In this document: positions 1 through 11,010 of the stretch, piece by piece | How the letters are laid out: each line of letters opens with the position of its first letter | Position numbering within the stretch: position 1 is the first letter of the stretch | NCBI RefSeq assembly: GCF_013409255.1 | Contig: NZ_JACCAS010000002.1 | Span: 1,302,001-1,366,000, forward strand | Source: Paraburkholderia bryophila | Lineage (GTDB): Bacteria > Pseudomonadota > Gammaproteobacteria > Burkholderiales > Burkholderiaceae | Direction: 5' to 3' | Length of the DNA stretch: 64,000 nucleotides | Made by a program: the position numbers and the translations under genes | The notes under the pieces: generated by a model | Databases searched by the model: none | Seen by the model: only the letters and a program-made list of their open reading frames with translations | What the model was told of the DNA's origin: nothing

Positions 1-106
1 GCGTGTGCCACCCCGCATAAGTCAATTGGACATCGCCGTCGACGAGCGCCAGCGCATTCGGACTGCGCTCGACGGCCTGCAGGAATGTACGCCCCAAATC
101 AAGCAT
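1..106 (-). CDS. AMP-forming acyl-CoA ligase, N-terminus (partial)
   Basis: Only the first 35 codons lie in the window; the gene runs off the left edge. The start is the ATG at 106-104, which overlaps the stop of the FeS subunit gene by 8 bases (ATGCTTGA), a sign of translational coupling. The peptide begins MLDLGRTFLQAVERSPNALA and continues with a valine-aspartate-glycine and a leucine-threonine-tyrosine pair, which is how AMP-binding acyl-CoA synthetases of the benzoate or long-chain type start. Inference: it activates the carboxylate made or consumed by the Mo hydroxylase to a CoA ester, which would also fit the enoyl-CoA hydratase at 6091. The substrate cannot be told, and the family call rests on a short stretch. 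Confidence 0.6.
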   Translation of the reverse strand, partial: MLDLGRTFLQAVERSPNALALVDGDVQLTYAGWHT

Positions 107-650
107 GATTCACCTCTTCCACGACACGTTCATTGCGCCGCAAAGCAGCTACGTCAAGCACGGCCTGCACGATTGGGGTGTATCCCGTACATCGGCAAAT
201 GTGCCCTGATAGCATTTCGCGCACATCGTCTTCTGTCGGATTGGGTTCGCGCTGCAAATAGTCTTCACACGACATGAGAATGCCGGCCGTACAGAATCCG
301 CATTGAAGCGCATGGCGCCGACGGAATGCCAGTTGCAGGTCGCTCAGCGTGTTGCCGTTCGCGAGACCCTCGACTGTGTCTATCCGACGCCCATCGGCCT
401 GAACCGCGAGCATCAGGCAGGACCTTCCCGCAACGCCGTCGATATGGACCGTGCAGGCGCCGCAGACTCCGTGCTCACACCCTACGTGGGTACCCGTCGC
501 GCCCAGCTCGTTCCGGAGAAAGTCTGACAGGAGTTCGCGCGGTTCACATTCAGCTCGACGCGTACGTCCGTTTAACGCGAGCGTAACGACGCGTGTCTCT
601 CCTTGCGGATGCGCTGCCTGCAATGGATTACGGCTTTTTCCTCTAATCAC
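99..650 (-). CDS. Xanthine dehydrogenase family, [2Fe-2S] small subunit
   Basis: 183-residue iron-sulfur subunit of a molybdenum hydroxylase (CoxS/XdhA-like), which passes electrons from the Mo site to FAD. The N-terminal plant-type ferredoxin domain has C58, C63, C66 and C78; the helical C-terminal domain has C117, C120, C152 and C154 (QCGFC and CRC motifs), so both clusters look intact. The GTG at 650 was chosen because AGGAGG lies just upstream and the GTGA overlaps the stop of the FAD subunit gene; the longer reading frame from 746 would run far back into that gene. It is the third gene of a minus-strand operon (Mo, FAD, FeS, ligase). Confidence 0.93.
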   Translation of the reverse strand: MIRGKSRNPLQAAHPQGETRVVTLALNGRTRRAECEPRELLSDFLRNELGATGTHVGCEHGVCGACTVHIDGVAGRSCLMLAVQADGRRIDTVEGLANGNTLSDLQLAFRRRHALQCGFCTAGILMSCEDYLQREPNPTEDDVREMLSGHICRCTGYTPIVQAVLDVAALRRNERVVEEVNHA

Positions 651-1468
651 GTCGCCTCCTGTATGGCCTTCCAACCAAGCTGTCGAACCAGATGCCTTCG
701 ATAAGCCGCACTGACATGAGCATCGTCCTGCGCACCGAGCTTCCACGCGAGGTCATTGAGTGCGCCACGCAGATCATCTCCGTCCAGTTTTGGCAATGTT
801 TCTACTACTGGACGATCAGATACTCCGCCGACGCCAATTCTTATCGCCTCATCCGTCACCACCGCCGCACACGACACTAAGGCAAAGTCGCCGTGTCGTG
901 CAGAGAGTTCAGTGAAACCAAAGCGCTGCCCCGGCCGCGCCAGGGGGAAACGTACGGCGGCAACAAGCTCATCGGGCTCGCGCGCAGTCATCAACATGCC
1001 CTGGAAAAAGGCCTCAGCGCTCAAGACGCGCTTGCGCTTTTTAGACCTCAGCATGACGTCCCCTCCAAGCGTCGCCAACGCCAGGGGCAATTCGGCACTA
1101 GGGTCTGCGTGCGCGACCGAGCCACAGACCGTTCCACGGTTACGAATCTGAAAGTGGGATATATGCGGAAAAATGAGCGTCAATAGCGGAACCTCGTCGG
1201 CGAGCGTCTTTCGCCACTCGACCTGCCCCTGCGTCGCCGCGGCGCCAACAACGAGATGACCACCCTGTGTATCAGCCTCCACGACGTTCAGGTCTTCGGT
1301 ACGGGAGATGTCGACGAGCCAGCGAGGCTGTGCCAATCGCATGTTTAAGACCGCCATAAGCGACTGGCCGCCGGCCAGGACACGCGCATCCGCGCCGCCA
1401 TGATGCAACGCCTCGAGCGCATGCTCCGTATCCATCGCGCGCAGGTAACTAAACTCGGGCGGCTTCAT
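647..1468 (-). CDS. Xanthine dehydrogenase family, FAD-binding subunit
   Basis: 273-residue FAD subunit (CoxM-like) of the same molybdenum hydroxylase. The two FAD-binding signatures are present: AGGQS at residues 32-36 and TVCGSVAHADPSAE at about 113-126. The start at 1468 has an ideal AGGAGG five bases upstream and forms an ATGA overlap with the stop of the large subunit gene, so the start at 1486 is less likely. Length is normal for the family. It works as the electron exit of the complex, in the cytoplasm. Substrate specificity is set by the large subunit. Confidence 0.93.
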   Translation of the reverse strand: MKPPEFSYLRAMDTEHALEALHHGGADARVLAGGQSLMAVLNMRLAQPRWLVDISRTEDLNVVEADTQGGHLVVGAAATQGQVEWRKTLADEVPLLTLIFPHISHFQIRNRGTVCGSVAHADPSAELPLALATLGGDVMLRSKKRKRVLSAEAFFQGMLMTAREPDELVAAVRFPLARPGQRFGFTELSARHGDFALVSCAAVVTDEAIRIGVGGVSDRPVVETLPKLDGDDLRGALNDLAWKLGAQDDAHVSAAYRRHLVRQLGWKAIQEAT

Positions 1469-4400
1469 GAAGACCTCCTGAACCATCCCGCAATTTTTTT
1501 GAACCAGGAATTGCTGCCCTTGATCGGCATTCCGGACGCCTGCCGGCCCAAGGACTCGAACAACTGCGAAAGCACGACTTTTGCTGCACCCTCCAGCATT
1601 CGCCCTCCGACCGCGGCCACTTTCCCAGACACCTGCGCCTCGTAGTCGTACGACAGCAAGGTGCCTTTCGCGGTCGGCGTGAGTTCGACGAGGCCCTCGC
1701 CCTGAGCGCTTCCTAACGACGACAGTCCCGCGCCGGCCAGACGCAATCTCTTCGGCGCTTCGATATCCGACAGCCCTATCTTTGCTTCGAAACGGGCTTT
1801 GATCATGCCTACGCCAACGGTCACATCGGCCCGGTACTGGTTCTCGCCAATGGTCTCCAACGCATTGCAGCCCGGAACCACCTTCGCGAGCGCAGCAGGG
1901 TCCATCAGAACGGCGAACACGGCTTCCGGCGTGGCTTCGATCTCGACGCTGCCTTGCGCAGTCAGCGCCTTCCCCGCTCCCGCCTGCTTTTTCTTCGGTG
2001 TCGCCCCACGATATTCGGGTCGCGACGGTTCCGGTTCGTCGATGCCAATCATCTCCATTACCTTTGCTGGAGTGAGCGGCAGCCGAATATCCTGGACGCC
2101 CAGAGCGTCCGCCACCGCGTTAGCCACGCAAGGCGGCGTGCTCATGTTGTTGCCCTCGCCAAGCCCCTTCGCACCAAGCGGCGTGAAAGGCGAAGGGGTT
2201 TCCAGGTGGATGATGATCGGGTCGGGCACTTCGCAGGTAGTTGGCATCAGATAGTCAGCGAGCGTGCCCGACTGGAAGCTTCCGTCCGCGCCATATCTGA
2301 ACTCTTCGTAGAGCGCCGCACCCAGTCCTTGTGCGAAAGCGCCACGAATCTGGCCATCGGCAAGGGCGGGATTCAATAACTTGCCCGCGTCATGGGTGGT
2401 CACGTACCGGTCAATGCGGATGCGCCCCGTCGCCGGGTCAACCTCGATTCCGCACATATCAAATGCGAACCCGTAACAGGCGGACGTATTGATCCTGTCC
2501 TCCGCATCGGGCGGTTCCATATTTGGCGGCGTCCAGAATACGGTCTCGCGAAGACCCGGCTCCTCCCCTTCGGGCAACAGTGAGGGAGCCCAGTGAGGTG
2601 CATTGCTAGCCACACGGTTGAACGGGAGTGCCTTCTCCGGCTGCTGCTTCGAGAAAATCCGCCCGTCTTCGAAAACGATATCCTCCGGCTCGCACCCGAA
2701 TTGAGCAGATAAGATCCGGCTAAGTTTGTCCTTCACCCGCATTGCCGCGAGATGGACCGTTCCAGCTACGGCGCCCGCGAATCGACTCGAGTAGTTCCCG
2801 GACGCGACTGACCAGGCATCCTTGTGCGTATCGAACTCAACATTGACGACGATATCCGCCGGGTTCAAACCGAGCACGTCTGCGACAACCTGCGCGCAAA
2901 CGGTCATATGGCCTTGCCCCGCCGGCGTGGAGGCCACAGTTACCACGACGCCCCCAAGCAAGTCGACGCTCACGGTCGCGCTGGCGATCGCACCGCTTTT
3001 TGGCCCAGCTTTGCGACGAGCCTCGACCGGCAACACGGTCGAGATATATCCCATGTTCGATACCGATGGTTCCACGATTGCGGCGAAACCTATTCCGTAG
3101 AGTCGCCCTTCGCTACGCGCAAGCTCACGGCGCTTAACGAGTTCCTCATAACCTCCCTCAGACAAGGAACGCCGAAGCGCTTCCTGATAATTCCCCGAGT
3201 CCAGAAGCGCACCCGCCGGCGTCCGATACGGAAACGCGCTGGACGCCACGAAATTGCGGCGATATACGTCGAGTACATCGAGCTGCAACTCAATGGCGAT
3301 TCGTTGCACGAGTCGCTCGAGCGCGAAATACACCTGCGGTCCGCCGAAGCCTCGCACGAGCCCGGTCGGCGTTTTGGTTGTCAGGGCGACACGATTGCGC
3401 ACGAGGAGATTGGGGATTGCATAGGCCCCGGTCAGGCATCCATGCATCCGGTAGAAGGTTGCGGGCTCCGGCGCACGCAGATAGCCCCCGCAATCCTCAA
3501 TCTGGTCGTAGGACAGCGCGGTAATACGCCCATCGCTCTCAACGGCGGCATCGATGGTGCTCCAGCGTGCCGTCGCGGACGTGGCGGCGGTAAGATGTTC
3601 GAGCCGGTCCTCGACCCATTTGACAGGCGCGCCGGCCTTACGTGAGGCGAGGCACATCAACACGACGTACGGAAAGACGGCTTGCTTCACGCCAAAGCTG
3701 CCACCGGAATCACGCGGCGCTTTATGGCGCAAACGATTCGCCGGCACCTTGAGCGCCATCGACATCACCGCGTGGAGCGAGAACGGCCCCATGAAATTCG
3801 ACGTCACCTCATAGCCTTCATCCCCTTGCAGATGCTCGGCAATGACAACCGCGCATTCAATCGGCGTACAAGTGTTGCGGGGATAATGCGCCTCGATCGA
3901 TACGTGATAAGGCGCCTTCGCGAATGCCTCTTCCGGCTCCCCATATCGGAAATTCCGGTCGCTCACGATGTTCGTCCCAACCTTTGGATGCAGGATTGGC
4001 GCATCGTCGGCCATGGCCGCCTGAATCGAAGTCACGGGAGCGAGCGATGTGTAGTCGACCTTGATGCGCTCGATTCCGTCTTCGGCCATTGCACGTGACT
4101 CTGCAATCACTACCGCTACGGGTTCGCCGCTGTAACGGACACGGTCGATCGCAAGCGACCAGTGCTCCATGGGCGACTTCACGCCAACCACAAACGGCTG
4201 TGACCACTGTCGAATATCCTCGCCGGTCAAAACGGCGTGCACCCCTTTTTGTGTGAGCGCCGCGCTGACGTCAATGCCGTTAATCTCTGCGTGAGGATGA
4301 GGCGAGCGGAGCACTGCAGCGTGCAACGTGCCGGGCTTGACTGCGATGTCGTCCCCGTACCGACCTCTTCCCGTCAGAATGGCCGCATCCTCAAGCCGTT

Positions 4401-4512
4401 CCATGGATCGCCCCAGGTAAGGAGTGCGCTCCGGCGTGGCCTCGGGGGTGGCGGGGATGGACGTACGGTTTGCGTGCCGCTCAACCAGTAATTCGGTCAC
4501 GGATTCGCTCAT
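1465..4512 (-). CDS. Molybdopterin-binding large subunit with fused CoxG-like domain
   Basis: 1015-residue catalytic subunit of a xanthine dehydrogenase/aldehyde oxidase family hydroxylase. Residues 30 to about 790 form the Mo-cofactor region, with RGFGGPQ in the cofactor-binding part and GLGEGN near the end, whose glutamate is the family's active-site base. The CO dehydrogenase loop (AYRCSFR) is absent, so this is a hydroxylase of an organic substrate and not a CO dehydrogenase. The last ~190 residues form an SRPBCC/CoxG-like domain (from about GSVEIEATPEAVF), usually a separate membrane-recruiting protein. The ATG at 4512 follows GGAG; the frame is open to 4629 but that has no ribosome site. 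First gene of the operon, with all following genes overlapping. Substrate unknown, probably an aromatic or heterocyclic compound (inference). Confidence 0.92.
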   Translation of the reverse strand: MSESVTELLVERHANRTSIPATPEATPERTPYLGRSMERLEDAAILTGRGRYGDDIAVKPGTLHAAVLRSPHPHAEINGIDVSAALTQKGVHAVLTGEDIRQWSQPFVVGVKSPMEHWSLAIDRVRYSGEPVAVVIAESRAMAEDGIERIKVDYTSLAPVTSIQAAMADDAPILHPKVGTNIVSDRNFRYGEPEEAFAKAPYHVSIEAHYPRNTCTPIECAVVIAEHLQGDEGYEVTSNFMGPFSLHAVMSMALKVPANRLRHKAPRDSGGSFGVKQAVFPYVVLMCLASRKAGAPVKWVEDRLEHLTAATSATARWSTIDAAVESDGRITALSYDQIEDCGGYLRAPEPATFYRMHGCLTGAYAIPNLLVRNRVALTTKTPTGLVRGFGGPQVYFALERLVQRIAIELQLDVLDVYRRNFVASSAFPYRTPAGALLDSGNYQEALRRSLSEGGYEELVKRRELARSEGRLYGIGFAAIVEPSVSNMGYISTVLPVEARRKAGPKSGAIASATVSVDLLGGVVVTVASTPAGQGHMTVCAQVVADVLGLNPADIVVNVEFDTHKDAWSVASGNYSSRFAGAVAGTVHLAAMRVKDKLSRILSAQFGCEPEDIVFEDGRIFSKQQPEKALPFNRVASNAPHWAPSLLPEGEEPGLRETVFWTPPNMEPPDAEDRINTSACYGFAFDMCGIEVDPATGRIRIDRYVTTHDAGKLLNPALADGQIRGAFAQGLGAALYEEFRYGADGSFQSGTLADYLMPTTCEVPDPIIIHLETPSPFTPLGAKGLGEGNNMSTPPCVANAVADALGVQDIRLPLTPAKVMEMIGIDEPEPSRPEYRGATPKKKQAGAGKALTAQGSVEIEATPEAVFAVLMDPAALAKVVPGCNALETIGENQYRADVTVGVGMIKARFEAKIGLSDIEAPKRLRLAGAGLSSLGSAQGEGLVELTPTAKGTLLSYDYEAQVSGKVAAVGGRMLEGAAKVVLSQLFESLGRQASGMPIKGSNSWFKKIAGWFRRSS

Positions 4513-4840
4513 TTGTGTCTCCTGCATTTTTCGTCGCGCTGCCGCATCAAAATTTGCGACTCGTGTCGCTTGTGCGCGCGCACGGGCATATCTCGAACGA
4601 CTGATCACCTGACAGTTAGGCGCAGCCACTTTCGACCCGCACGAGAAATGTAACGCGGAGGGGCCGGGATCGGCTTACCTCAACGTCGTCCCAATTACCC
4701 TGGAGTCTGATGCTTTGCAGTCGACGCGTTTCCGGCAAAGACGCTTTCGCCGCCCGCAAATCAGGTAGGCGTCGTCGTTTCGCCGGCGGGTTGCAGACGA
4801 TAAAACCTGGGGGAAATTTGGACCGTCCCGTTCGCTCGCG
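4513..4840. other. Intergenic: promoter region of the Mo-hydroxylase operon
   Basis: This 328-base stretch between the AraC gene stop and the large subunit start holds no convincing gene. It carries the bipartite motif described at 4673-4711. Confidence 0.6.
4673..4711 (-). promoter_or_regulatory. Candidate activator site, copy 1
   Basis: Read on the minus strand this is ATCAGACTCCAGGGTAA, 15 unrelated bases, then GGTAAGC. The same two blocks with identical 15-base spacing occur at 7166-7204, in the same orientation relative to the gene behind them. The site lies about 160-200 bases upstream of the large-subunit start. The GGTAA-type half sites repeat at about two helical turns, as in direct-repeat sites of AraC/XylS regulators, and an AraC gene lies between the two copies. 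The binding protein is inferred. Confidence 0.5.
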
Positions 4841-5710
4841 TCAGATTTCGACCTGATCGAGATTGGGATCGTAGATATCCACGACCTTGCGGTATTCACT
4901 CGGCGTAATGCCGAGATGCTGACGGAAAAACCGCGTGAAATGCCCAGGCGCCGAAAATCCCAGATCGTACGAGATATCGGTCATCGAATTGCTGGTTGAG
5001 GACAGGTCTTTGATGGCTGCCTCCATACGCAATACGTTGAGGTAGACGTTGGGGGTGACGCCGGTGCAGCGATGAAACAGCGCGAAGAAGTGAGCACGTG
5101 ACAAGCCGCAATGCTCCGCCAGTCCGTTCATGTCCGGATCGGCCCCGGTATTCTCGCGAAGCCAGGATATTGCCTTCCGGATGCGAGGGTCACTCGGGCG
5201 ACGACTGGCGACTTCCATCTGTCTCGACAATTCACGCCAGCTCTTTCCGGGGTCTATGACCGCGATCATCAAGTCGCAAAGCAGCCCCTCCAGACGCCCC
5301 GCAGCGATACTATCGGACCACCACATCTCAAGTCCAAGCTCCTCCGATAGTTTTCGCGCCGAGGCAGACATGGGCACGCAGGGCTGCGGGAAAAACTCAG
5401 GGCGTCCAGCGTGTCCGAGCGGATGTTGCACTTGAGCCAACCAGTCAGGCTCGATATACATCGCAAGAATGATCGTGTGCTGTTCCGCGCTATTGTGTAC
5501 GTAGGCGTGCGACTCCCAAGGATTTACAAGCACAGCCGTGTCGGCCGTCAGGGGCTGCAATTCATCACGCACAGCAAAGAATGTGTCAGGTCCGGCCGCT
5601 TTTATCAGCAAATGGCAATGGTGATGAGCGTGCTGAACCAGCGGTGCGTCCATATCCAACAACGCCACCCGACCGAACCTGCCCTGGTAAATTTTGATCG
5701 CACTGGACAC
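4841..5710 (-). CDS. AraC family regulator with N-terminal cupin
   Basis: 289-residue transcription factor. The N-terminal ~130 residues look like a cupin sensor domain (HAHHHCHLLI near residue 28, VNPWESHAYVH near 62), and the last ~100 residues hold the double helix-turn-helix of AraC/XylS proteins, with the family signature in SYDLGFSAPGHFTRFFRQHLG and PSEYR. It starts with GTG at 5710. It sits between the Mo-hydroxylase operon and the enoyl-CoA hydratase gene, all on the minus strand, and is the natural candidate to act at the shared motif found upstream of both. Confidence 0.9.
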   Translation of the reverse strand: MSSAIKIYQGRFGRVALLDMDAPLVQHAHHHCHLLIKAAGPDTFFAVRDELQPLTADTAVLVNPWESHAYVHNSAEQHTIILAMYIEPDWLAQVQHPLGHAGRPEFFPQPCVPMSASARKLSEELGLEMWWSDSIAAGRLEGLLCDLMIAVIDPGKSWRELSRQMEVASRRPSDPRIRKAISWLRENTGADPDMNGLAEHCGLSRAHFFALFHRCTGVTPNVYLNVLRMEAAIKDLSSTSNSMTDISYDLGFSAPGHFTRFFRQHLGITPSEYRKVVDIYDPNLDQVEI

Positions 5711-6090
5711 TTGTCTGGTCCCTCATCGCAGACACATCGCATCGAGCCACGCATGCGATGTGGTTGTCTCCTTCTTACCCGTAGCGCCCCTCGACCGCTA
5801 TCGAAAATCCAGGGGCGGCTATGAGCTTTCTTTCCTCGTATGCGACCCGCACTTCGCCTCGATTTGTCTGCCCGCCCAGATGGACCGGGCGAGCAGTCGA
5901 TTCAACCTTCTTCTGCCGTCCGTCAGGGCAGAACACTCGTTGACGCGTCCAGGAAATGGGAACTAATCGCCGTCATTTCAATTCCCGGATGCGCCACGAG
6001 AGTATCGCCGGTCGTATCACTGAAGCGTTCAACGGATCACGTATCGTGCCACAAACGCGACATGCAACCGGTTGGTTGAATCGGGTCGCC
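5711..6090. other. Intergenic, no gene seen
   Basis: 380 bases upstream of the AraC gene and downstream of the hydratase gene. Only short overlapping frames without family resemblance are present; it presumably holds the AraC promoter. Confidence 0.5.
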
Positions 6091-6897
6091 TTAGCTACCG
6101 TTGAAAACAGCCTTGCGTTTCTCATGGAATGCCTCGACGCCTTCGCGGAAGTCGTTGGAGCTACGCAGACGGCTGTAGCTGTGGCCCTCGAGTTCAATTG
6201 CAATCGACAACGGAGCATCCTCCGTGTCGTTCAGCAGCTTCTTTGCGGTACGCTGCGCTAAAGGCGAGAACGCCAGCAGTTCACGGACAAGAGAATCTGT
6301 AGCACTTTCCAGCTCGGCGTCCGCCACCAGTTCGGTCGCAATGCCCCAGTTGTACGCCTGCTCTCCGGTAATGCGACGTGAGCGCATGACGATATCCTTC
6401 GTGCGCCCGATCCCAACCATTTTCTGCAGGCGCGCGGAGCCACCAGAGCCCGGAATCTGCCCAAGCTTTTGTTCTGGAAGCGCATACAGCGTCGTCTCTG
6501 TTGCGATTCTGAAGTCGCACGCAAGCGACAGTTCGAAACCGACGCCGAAGCAGTACCCCCGATTTTCAGCGATTACCGGCTTACTGCACCGCGCCGGCGC
6601 CGCGATGTTCCATGCCAACTTCGAAACATGTTCAGGCGAGGCTTCGATAAACCCTTTGATATCGCCACCGCTTGAAAAGTGCTCGCCAACAGCGCGAACC
6701 ACAATCACGCGAACCTTCGGATCATCGTCCAAAGCCTCGAATACTGCACGCAGCTGATCGCGCTGCAACATGGACACTATATTGAATGGCGGCCGGTCAA
6801 ATACGATGTCGGCACGGGAGTCCGCCTCTTTAAACTCCACCCGAAAGCCATCGGGTTCCGCAAGCAGTCGTTGAGCGGGATGAACGATTTTGGTCAT
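6091..6897 (-). CDS. Enoyl-CoA hydratase/isomerase family protein
   Basis: 268-residue crotonase-fold enzyme acting on acyl-CoA esters. The oxyanion-hole segment EHFSSGGDIKGF, the first catalytic-glutamate region (FGVGFELSLACDF) and the second (PEQKLGQIPGSGG) are all present, so hydratase chemistry is plausible, although hydrolase or ring-cleaving relatives have the same fold. The start at 6897 follows AGAGGAACTTCT; the upstream extension to 6996 lacks a ribosome site. It is monocistronic as seen here, but shares an upstream motif with the Mo-hydroxylase operon, which argues for one pathway: activation of a carboxylate, hydroxylation, then hydration of the CoA ester (inference). Confidence 0.9.
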   Translation of the reverse strand: MTKIVHPAQRLLAEPDGFRVEFKEADSRADIVFDRPPFNIVSMLQRDQLRAVFEALDDDPKVRVIVVRAVGEHFSSGGDIKGFIEASPEHVSKLAWNIAAPARCSKPVIAENRGYCFGVGFELSLACDFRIATETTLYALPEQKLGQIPGSGGSARLQKMVGIGRTKDIVMRSRRITGEQAYNWGIATELVADAELESATDSLVRELLAFSPLAQRTAKKLLNDTEDAPLSIAIELEGHSYSRLRSSNDFREGVEAFHEKRKAVFNGS

Positions 6898-7354
6898 AGA
6901 AGTTCCTCTGTTGGCGATGGTAAGGGTTACCCTCTCACTTGACCTGCCACTCGAAGGCATGACGAACGGCGGGATGTCGATCGAGCGTGCAGTCAAGTCT
7001 GATCATTGACAGCAATGAGGCCGGCAAAGCGTTGGACGCATTGGTCGCGCAAGTGGAAGATGTCTCGCAAATTATGTTGATCGTTCCTGCTTAGGGCTCA
7101 GTCGAACCTTCCGGCATCTGAGGCAGAAAATCGTTAATGCAGTATCGGACAACACTCAAGCGGCTGCTTACCAGCGAGTTCGGCGAGTTACCCTAGAGTC
7201 TGATTTTGTGACTCGGCGCGGGTTGACCGCGAAGCGAAAGGGCAATGTTTCGCGCGGCGTTGTTGGCGGAATGGCGAACCGGGTCGCCGTAGACAAGAGC
7301 ACCATGCAAGCCCGGCGTCCGCATGCAAACACCGCGCACATCCGATGTCGCAAG
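6898..7354. other. Intergenic: upstream region of the hydratase gene
   Basis: 457 bases with no convincing gene. It contains the second copy of the bipartite motif (7166-7204). Confidence 0.55.
7166..7204 (-). promoter_or_regulatory. Candidate activator site, copy 2
   Basis: On the minus strand: ATCAGACTCTAGGGTAA, 15 bases, GGTAAGC. It matches the block at 4673-4711 at nearly every position of both conserved parts while the spacer differs, which is the pattern of a protein-binding site and not of a recent duplication. It lies about 270-310 bases upstream of the hydratase start. Further similarity (CGCG-CGA) extends to 7220. Confidence 0.5.
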
Positions 7355-8292
<938 letters not shown>

Positions 8293-8700
8293 AAAGCGCC
8301 TCAACGTTCGCGTGAATCGTTCGGATAGTTCCATTCTTTCGCATCCGAACTTCGTCTTCATGGCCCGACACCTGTCAGGGCGTGACGAAATGTTTCCTGA
8401 ATGCGCAACACCCGCCCGTTGATCTGTCAGGGCGTGCCCTTCGGAGAGTCATCTGCGCATGATCTCGGCACAATTTCGGCGAAACGTGCACCGGCGCGGG
8501 GCCCCTGGCGAGCGGATATCGCGACCTCTTTAAAGGCGGTCGCTGGCTGGATTTGACCAATCCGGCAATTCTGGCACTTTGGCACAGCGATTCAAGCCAA
8601 ATGCTTCACGCGTCGGGCCAGTTAAGTCTTGTCGGCCCGAAAGTCGCTCTGTTTGCCTCATCTTCCGGCAGGTGTGCCGAAGAATATGAGGAGAGTGAAG
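8293..8700. other. Intergenic upstream of the nitrile hydratase cluster
   Basis: 408 bases with no gene seen; expected to hold the promoter of the nitrile hydratase cluster. GAGGAGAG at about 8687-8694 is the ribosome site of the CobW gene. Confidence 0.5.
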
Positions 8701-9669
<969 letters not shown>

Positions 9670-9714
9670 GTGCCTATTTTTTTACCCACGTTCACTTACG
9701 TCCGGAGTTCAAAG

Positions 9715-10218
9715 ATGAAAAAGTCAGAAGCCTATACCTTCAGCATCGGCGTGCTCGCGGTGGCCGATACATGGCTCACCGCCACCGTCTTTCCAGTGCC
9801 CGTGTGGGTCACGTTCATCGCGTGGGCGTCGTTCTTCGTACTCGGCGCGGGACGTGCAGGTTTCGTCAAATCCGTGGCGTCGAATCTGGCCGGCGCGGTG
9901 ATCAGTTCACTCACCCTGCTTGCCATCGCAACGACTAGCGGCAGCGCGCTGGCGGTCGCTATCCTGGTCGGTGTCGGCAGCGCTGCGATGGTCCAGGCAT
10001 CGAAGATCAAGCTGCTCGATGTACTGCCGGCCATCGTCTGGGGCTTCGCCTCGACGGTGGGCACAACCGTCGCGACAGGCAAACCCATCACCACGATCGG
10101 TCTGAGCAACCCCGGCCTCGTCGCGGCCGCGGCGCTCATAACCGGCGCAGCATTCGGGTTCGCGTCGGAAGTGCTGGGCAACGCGCTTGCATTCAAACAT
10201 GAGCACAAGCTCGGATAA
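9715..10218 (+). CDS. DUF1097 family membrane protein
   Basis: 167-residue hydrophobic protein with about five predicted membrane segments and small-residue-rich helices (AVISSLTLLAIATTSGSALAVAILVGVGSAAM and so on), of the DUF1097 type. The ATG at 9715 has GGAG at a good distance; the frame opens earlier at 9670 without one. It lies between the CobW gene and the nitrile hydratase beta subunit with short gaps, so it is probably co-transcribed. A role in uptake of a nitrile or amide, or of metal, is only a guess; the family has no established function. Confidence 0.75.
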   Translation: MKKSEAYTFSIGVLAVADTWLTATVFPVPVWVTFIAWASFFVLGAGRAGFVKSVASNLAGAVISSLTLLAIATTSGSALAVAILVGVGSAAMVQASKIKLLDVLPAIVWGFASTVGTTVATGKPITTIGLSNPGLVAAAALITGAAFGFASEVLGNALAFKHEHKLG

Positions 10219-10266
10219 GGCATATGCGCCTCGCTTCCCCTACTCGCTAACTTACTGGAGTCAACT

Positions 10267-11010
10267 GTGAAACTACAGCACCACCTCGGCGGCGTCGAGA
10301 ATCTGGGCCCTGTCAATGTCGAAACGCGTGTCTTCGTGGAGCCCTGGGAGCGTCGCATTTTCGGCATTCACACTGCCATGATGGCTGAGAGCAATCACCT
10401 CGGCGATGCGTTGCCGGCTTACCCGATCAAGACACTGCCGACCGCGTTCAACAGCACATGGACATGGGCGTCGTTGCGCACCGGCGCGGAAGACATGCAA
10501 CCATTCGAGTACTTCAAGTACCGTTACTACGAGAAATGGCTGATGGGTATCTCGCAGTTTTTTGTGGATCAGGGGTACATCACGGCTGCTGAACTCGCCG
10601 AACGCACTTCGCTCTATCGCGCCAATCCTCTGGCCCCTTTACCGGAAAAAACCAGCGATCCGATCAGAGCGCAGATCGACGCTTATCTGGAGAAAGGCGA
10701 TTCCGGCTATCACGAGCCGCGTGCTCCGGCGCGCTTCTCGAATGGAGAAACCGTGCAGATCGCCGATCCCGAAGCGGTCGATCACACCCGTTTGCCCGGG
10801 TATTTGCGCTGCAAGACCGGCAAGGTCGTCGAGGTGTATCCCGGCACATTTTCGTATTTCGTTTCAACCGGTGTGGATGGAATCGGCGAGCCGATGGCGG
10901 TCTACCGGGTCGCCTTCGACGCCGCCGACATTTGGGGCGAGGGAAAAAGCGAGCCCCACACCACGATCTACGCGGACCTGTACGAAGCCTACCTCCAGGC
11001 AACCGTCTAA
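10267..11010 (+). CDS. nthB: Nitrile hydratase subunit beta
   Basis: 247-residue beta subunit of nitrile hydratase, which with the alpha subunit converts nitriles to amides in the cytoplasm. The N-terminal HHLGGVENLGPV and the EPWERRIFGIHTAMM segment are hallmarks; the C-terminal SH3-like part has the typical LPGYLRCKTGKV and YRVAF-ADIWG segments. It starts with GTG at 10267 after CTGGAG. The order beta-alpha-activator is common in cobalt-type clusters. The gap to the alpha gene is 25 bases. Confidence 0.95.
   Translation: MKLQHHLGGVENLGPVNVETRVFVEPWERRIFGIHTAMMAESNHLGDALPAYPIKTLPTAFNSTWTWASLRTGAEDMQPFEYFKYRYYEKWLMGISQFFVDQGYITAAELAERTSLYRANPLAPLPEKTSDPIRAQIDAYLEKGDSGYHEPRAPARFSNGETVQIADPEAVDHTRLPGYLRCKTGKVVEVYPGTFSYFVSTGVDGIGEPMAVYRVAFDAADIWGEGKSEPHTTIYADLYEAYLQATV

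Noticed and set aside
2824..3645. A 273-residue plus-strand frame inside the Mo-hydroxylase large subunit
   Set aside because: Shadow of the large subunit gene; no family resemblance and no ribosome site.
1465..4512. CO dehydrogenase large subunit
   Set aside because: The CO dehydrogenase active-site loop AYRCSFR is absent, so only the general hydroxylase family is supported despite the Cox-like organisation and CoxG domain.
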